Shown piece after piece: positions 7,102 through 9,722 of a DNA stretch of 9,722 nt; position 1 is the first letter of the stretch, and each line of letters starts with the position of its first letter. The notes under the pieces are model-generated. The model did not search any database. It was not told the origin of the DNA and saw only the letters and a list, made by a program, of their open reading frames with translations. The translations under genes and the position numbers were made by a program. The stretch lies in the NCBI GenBank assembly GCA_003450125.1, contig DMFR01000383.1, positions 5,723 to 15,444 of the forward strand, read 5' to 3'. The DNA is from Prolixibacteraceae bacterium (GTDB lineage Bacteria > Bacteroidota > Bacteroidia > Bacteroidales > Prolixibacteraceae).

Positions 7102-7440
7102 ATGGAAACTACACGTCAGAATAAAATATCGCGCCTGATCCAGAAGGACATGGCCGACATACTACAAAAAGAGGGGAAGGATTTGTTTCAGGGGGTGCTG
7201 ATCAGCGTAACCCAGGTGCGCATCACGTCCGATCTTTCCATTGCCAGGGTTTACCTGAGTGTTTTCCCTTCTGAAAAAGGAAAGGGCATTGTACTGGAAA
7301 TCAAGAAAATGCATGCCAAGCTCAGAGGCCTTCTCGGACTGAAAGTGGGCAAGCAGTTGCGCATTGTTCCCCAGTTGGATTTCCACCTGGACGACAGCCT
7401 CGATTATATCGACAACATTGATAGACTACTGAAAGAATAG
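7102..7440 (+). CDS. rbfA: 30S ribosome-binding factor A
   Basis: Single KH-like domain protein that binds the immature 30S subunit near the 5' end of 16S rRNA and assists late small-subunit maturation and cold adaptation. It has 112 residues, normal for the family (about 110–135). Family hallmarks are the N-terminal helix beginning RQNKISRLIQKDMADIL (5–21), the strand block VTQVRITSDLSIARVYLSV (36–54), and the C-terminal LRGLLGLKVGKQLRIVPQLD (74–93) followed by FHLDDS (94–99), which fits the RbfA pattern of R-x-x-P-x-L-x-F-x-x-D-x-S. ATG at 7102 is the only reasonable start and follows a good promoter. It is followed by an inverted repeat that may end or separate its transcript from the methyltransferase gene. 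The neighbourhood rbfA plus a LolE-type permease recurs, as I recall, in Bacteroidota genomes. Confidence 0.96.
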   Translation: METTRQNKISRLIQKDMADILQKEGKDLFQGVLISVTQVRITSDLSIARVYLSVFPSEKGKGIVLEIKKMHAKLRGLLGLKVGKQLRIVPQLDFHLDDSLDYIDNIDRLLKE

Positions 7441-7450
7441 AAAAAAGTTC

Positions 7451-7565
7451 AATGTTTAAAGTTTAAAGTTTAAAGTTGCGTGCCGATCAAGGCGAAACGG
7501 TTAACTATGAACTTTGCAACTGCCCCCGATCGGCACGCAACTTTAAACATTAAACTTTGAACATT
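7451..7565. repeat. Inverted repeat with 38-bp arms between rbfA and the methyltransferase gene
   Basis: Arms 7451–7488 and 7528–7565 pair at 36 of 38 positions (mismatches 7457/7559 and 7467/7549). The inner 21 bp of each arm are perfectly complementary. The loop is 39 nt. Each arm joins a GC-richer block (GCGTGCCGATC) to three 7-bp units GTTTAAA (7454–7474). Degenerate copies continue to the right: AACTTTAAAC at 7581–7590 and a direct repeat of CACGCAACT (7534–7542 and 7600–7608). There is no T-tract after the right arm, so it is not a standard intrinsic terminator. It looks like a dispersed palindromic element; AACTTTAAAC-type repeats are familiar to me from Bacteroidota intergenic DNA, but I cannot confirm copy number here. 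Confidence 0.85.
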
Positions 7566-7625
7566 AAACTATGATTCATTAACTTTAAACTTCAAGTTTC
7601 ACGCAACTACCATTCAAACGACCCG

Positions 7626-8447
7626 ATGCAATACGATCCGATTAAACGCTCACTGGGAAAAGTATTTAACCAGACCCCTGTTTTACGCAAGATATTTTAC
7701 CAGTTGCTCGACTGGTTGCTGCTTCGGGCATGGCACATCCGCAAGGAACTTCGCAAACGTACCCGTACATCTCCCGAAGTAAAGACCATCCTGGATGCCG
7801 GATCGGGCTTCGGACAATATACTTACCGCATGGCACGCTGGTTTCCAAAGGCAACGATCAAGGCCGTGGACATCAAGCCGGAACAGATTGCCGACTGCAA
7901 CCAGTTTATGAAAAAGGCTGGCCTGGGTAAACGGGTAAAATTTGAACTGGCCGATCTTACCCGGTTCGAGGAGAAAAGTACCTATGATTTGGTCCTTTCG
8001 GTGGATGTGATGGAACACATTGAAGAAGATGTGCTGGTATTCAAGAATTTTTATGCTTCCATGAAAAAGGGGGGCCTGTTGCTCATTTCCACCCCTTCAG
8101 ATCAGGGGGGTTCCGACTCCCATGACCATGAGCATGAAGAAGGGGTACATGGCTTTATTGACGAACATGTGCGCGATGGATACAACATTTTGGATATTCA
8201 GACCAAGCTGAAATCGGTAGGGTTCTCAAAGGTGGAAGCCCGTTATTCCTATGGGGCCCCTGGAAAAATATCATGGAAACTTTCGATGAAATACCCCATT
8301 TTAATGCTGGGTGCCAGTAAAGTATTTTTTGTAATTCTTCCCTTTTACTACCTCATTACATTTCCCCTATCAGTGATACTGAATTTCTTTGATTTGGGAA
8401 TCAAACACAAAAGCGGCACAGGATTGATCGTTAAAGCCTGGAAATAA
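7626..8447 (+). CDS. Class I SAM-dependent methyltransferase (UbiG/UbiE-like)
   Basis: Predicted S-adenosylmethionine-dependent methyltransferase with a Rossmann-like core. Motif I is ILDAGSGFGQYT (55–66), the post-I acidic residue is D82 in KAVDIKPEQ, motif II is near ELADLTRF (107–114), and motif IV is YDLVLSVDVMEHIEED (120–135), with the MEHI seen in the Methyltransf_11/UbiG group. A His/acid-rich segment (DSHDHEHEEGVHG, 164–176) precedes FIDEHVRDGYN (177–187). The C-terminal part holds a hydrophobic stretch (about 223–255), suggesting membrane association. Length is 273 residues. The substrate is unknown: a quinone, lipid or membrane-linked small molecule would fit the hydrophobic tail, but this is inference. 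The stop codon is one base before the TTG start of the ABC permease, so the two are translated from one mRNA and probably coupled. No clear promoter was found in the 60 bp upstream, where sequence is repeat-rich. Confidence 0.87.
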   Translation: MQYDPIKRSLGKVFNQTPVLRKIFYQLLDWLLLRAWHIRKELRKRTRTSPEVKTILDAGSGFGQYTYRMARWFPKATIKAVDIKPEQIADCNQFMKKAGLGKRVKFELADLTRFEEKSTYDLVLSVDVMEHIEEDVLVFKNFYASMKKGGLLLISTPSDQGGSDSHDHEHEEGVHGFIDEHVRDGYNILDIQTKLKSVGFSKVEARYSYGAPGKISWKLSMKYPILMLGASKVFFVILPFYYLITFPLSVILNFFDLGIKHKSGTGLIVKAWK

Positions 8448-8448
8448 A

Positions 8449-9681
8449 TTGAAGACTGCCTTTTATATTGCCCGTCGTTACCTGATTTCAAAGAAATCGG
8501 TCAATGTGATCAACATCATTTCAGGGGTGTCGGTAGCAGGAGTAACGGTAGGCACCTTCGCCCTGGTAGTGATCCTTTCGATATTCAACGGGATGGATAG
8601 CACCATCAAAACGATGTTTTCGACTTTTGATCCTCAAATCAAGATCTCAGCTACCGTGGGTAAATCATTTAACAGGAATAAAGGCAACTTTGAAGAAATT
8701 GAGAAACTGCCGGGGGTTAAATATGTGACCCCTGTGATTGAAGAAGATGCGTTGCTCCGGTATGGAGAACGGCAATATTTTGCTACCATCAAAGGAGTAC
8801 CGATAGATTACATGAAGACCTCCCGGTTGGACAGCAGTTTTATTACCACAGGAAAGTTTATCCTCGAATCTGATCATGTACCCTATGCGGTCGTGGGGCA
8901 GGGTGTAGCCTATTTCCTATCCGTAGGACTGAACTTTACCGATCCCATCCATATCTATACCCTGAAAAAAGGGATGCGCGGGGTGCCGGATGTCAACAAT
9001 GCTTTTATCCACAGTACCATTTATGCCGCAGGGATATTTACCAATCAGCAGGAGATTGATTCAAAATATGTATTGGTTCCCTTTGATTTTGCCAAAGGAT
9101 TGTTCCAAATGGATAATGAGGTTTCAGCCGTAGAGATCAGCCTGAAAGATGGATATACAGACCGGGAAGTGAAGGCTGAAATTGAACCCATCCTGGGGGA
9201 CAGGTTCACGGTAAAAACTCAATTTGAACAGCATGAACTTTTCTACAGGGTCATGCAATCTGAGAAATGGGCCATCTTCCTGATCCTGGGTTTTGTGCTG
9301 GTCATCGCTTCGTTCAATATTCTGGGCTCATTGTCCATGCTGATCATCGACAAGAAAGCAGACATTGCCATCCTTCAAAGCATGGGGGCCAATCAACAAT
9401 TAATCCGCACCATCTTTTTGTTTGAAGGTTGGATGATCTCCATCTTCGGCGCCATCTTTGGATTGATCATCGGTATATTTGCCTGTTGGGTTCAGTTGAA
9501 ATATGGAATACTAAAAGTTCCGGGCAACGATGCTGCTTTCATCTTCTCGAGTTATCCGGTTGAAATCAGGATGACTGACCTCCTATACATCTTTTTGCTG
9601 GTTTGTGGAATAGGCTTTCTAGCTGCCTGGTATCCCATCAGGTTTATCTCAAGCAAGCATCTGACCTCAGCCATGAAATAG
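8449..9681 (+). CDS. FtsX-like ABC transporter permease, LolC/LolE type
   Basis: Inner-membrane permease subunit related to the lipoprotein-releasing LolC/LolE proteins and MacB. It has four TM segments in the expected layout: TM1 about 22–47, a large periplasmic MacB-like domain (about 50–270), TM2 about 273–299, TM3 about 321–349 and TM4 about 376–396. The N-terminal FYIARRYLISKKSVNVINII (5–24) and the cytoplasmic DKKADIAILQSMGA (301–314), the coupling helix contacting the ATPase, are typical of LolC/E. The 410 residues match the family. The start is TTG at 8449: an in-frame stop lies upstream at 8425 with no ATG between, and the conserved N-terminus begins right at the TTG. The partner ATPase (LolD-like) is not in the window. 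The gene follows the methyltransferase by one base. Lipoprotein release to the outer membrane is the likeliest role; a different export substrate cannot be excluded. Confidence 0.93.
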   Translation: MKTAFYIARRYLISKKSVNVINIISGVSVAGVTVGTFALVVILSIFNGMDSTIKTMFSTFDPQIKISATVGKSFNRNKGNFEEIEKLPGVKYVTPVIEEDALLRYGERQYFATIKGVPIDYMKTSRLDSSFITTGKFILESDHVPYAVVGQGVAYFLSVGLNFTDPIHIYTLKKGMRGVPDVNNAFIHSTIYAAGIFTNQQEIDSKYVLVPFDFAKGLFQMDNEVSAVEISLKDGYTDREVKAEIEPILGDRFTVKTQFEQHELFYRVMQSEKWAIFLILGFVLVIASFNILGSLSMLIIDKKADIAILQSMGANQQLIRTIFLFEGWMISIFGAIFGLIIGIFACWVQLKYGILKVPGNDAAFIFSSYPVEIRMTDLLYIFLLVCGIGFLAAWYPIRFISSKHLTSAMK

Positions 9682-9703
9682 GATGGACGGGTATTAAGGC
9701 CTG

Positions 9704-9722
9704 ACAGGTTTTGAAAACCTGT
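9704..9722. repeat. Short palindrome at the window end, possible terminator or dispersed repeat
   Basis: ACAGGTTTT (9704–9712) and AAAACCTGT (9714–9722) are perfect 9-bp arms around a single central G, starting 23 bp after the ABC permease stop codon. The preceding CCTG (9700–9703) suggests the palindrome continues past the right edge. It may act as a transcription terminator for the plus-strand genes. Similar 'CCTGACAGGTTTT' palindromes are common intergenic repeats in Bacteroidota as far as I recall. Confidence 0.6.

Noticed and set aside
7162..7386. Antisense open frame inside rbfA
   Set aside because: Fully within a conserved gene and lacks any recognisable motif.

Overview
The window looks like chromosomal DNA from a member of the Bacteroidota, probably an environmental Bacteroidales/Marinilabiliales-type organism. 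The evidence is a TetR–TolC–adaptor–RND efflux operon in the usual order for this phylum, an RND pump with the extra hydrophobic segment common in Bacteroidota homologues, start codons preceded by A/T-rich sequence rather than Shine-Dalgarno sites, and TAnnTTTG-type -7 promoter elements before two genes. The genus assignment is inference; no rRNA or marker phylogeny is available here.

Left half (1–5605, minus strand): one operon reading right to left. It starts with a 38-bp palindromic operator (5568–5605), then a TetR-family regulator (ATG at 5540), a TolC-type outer-membrane factor, a periplasmic lipoprotein adaptor and an inner-membrane RND permease that runs off the left edge. Gaps between genes are 12, 32 and 19 bp. 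Together they encode a complete tripartite efflux pump with its own probable local repressor.

Middle (5606–7101): a gene-poor stretch holding one small inner-membrane VTT/YqaA-like gene on the minus strand (6135–6575). Around it lie two striking non-coding structures. One is a perfect 56-bp inverted repeat nested inside a second 15-bp inverted repeat (5870–6091). The other is an inverted array of 11-bp units (6731–6829).

Right half (7066–9722, plus strand): rbfA (30S maturation factor), then a third inverted repeat with 38-bp arms (7451–7565), then a SAM-dependent methyltransferase, then, one base later, a LolC/LolE-type ABC permease with a TTG start. The last bases are a short palindrome (9704–9722) that probably continues beyond the window.

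The protein-coding genes all belong to recognisable families, and I see no convincing new multi-gene system. The least explained material is the set of unrelated palindromic and iterated non-coding elements between 5.87 and 7.57 kb, plus the tight coupling of the methyltransferase to the permease.
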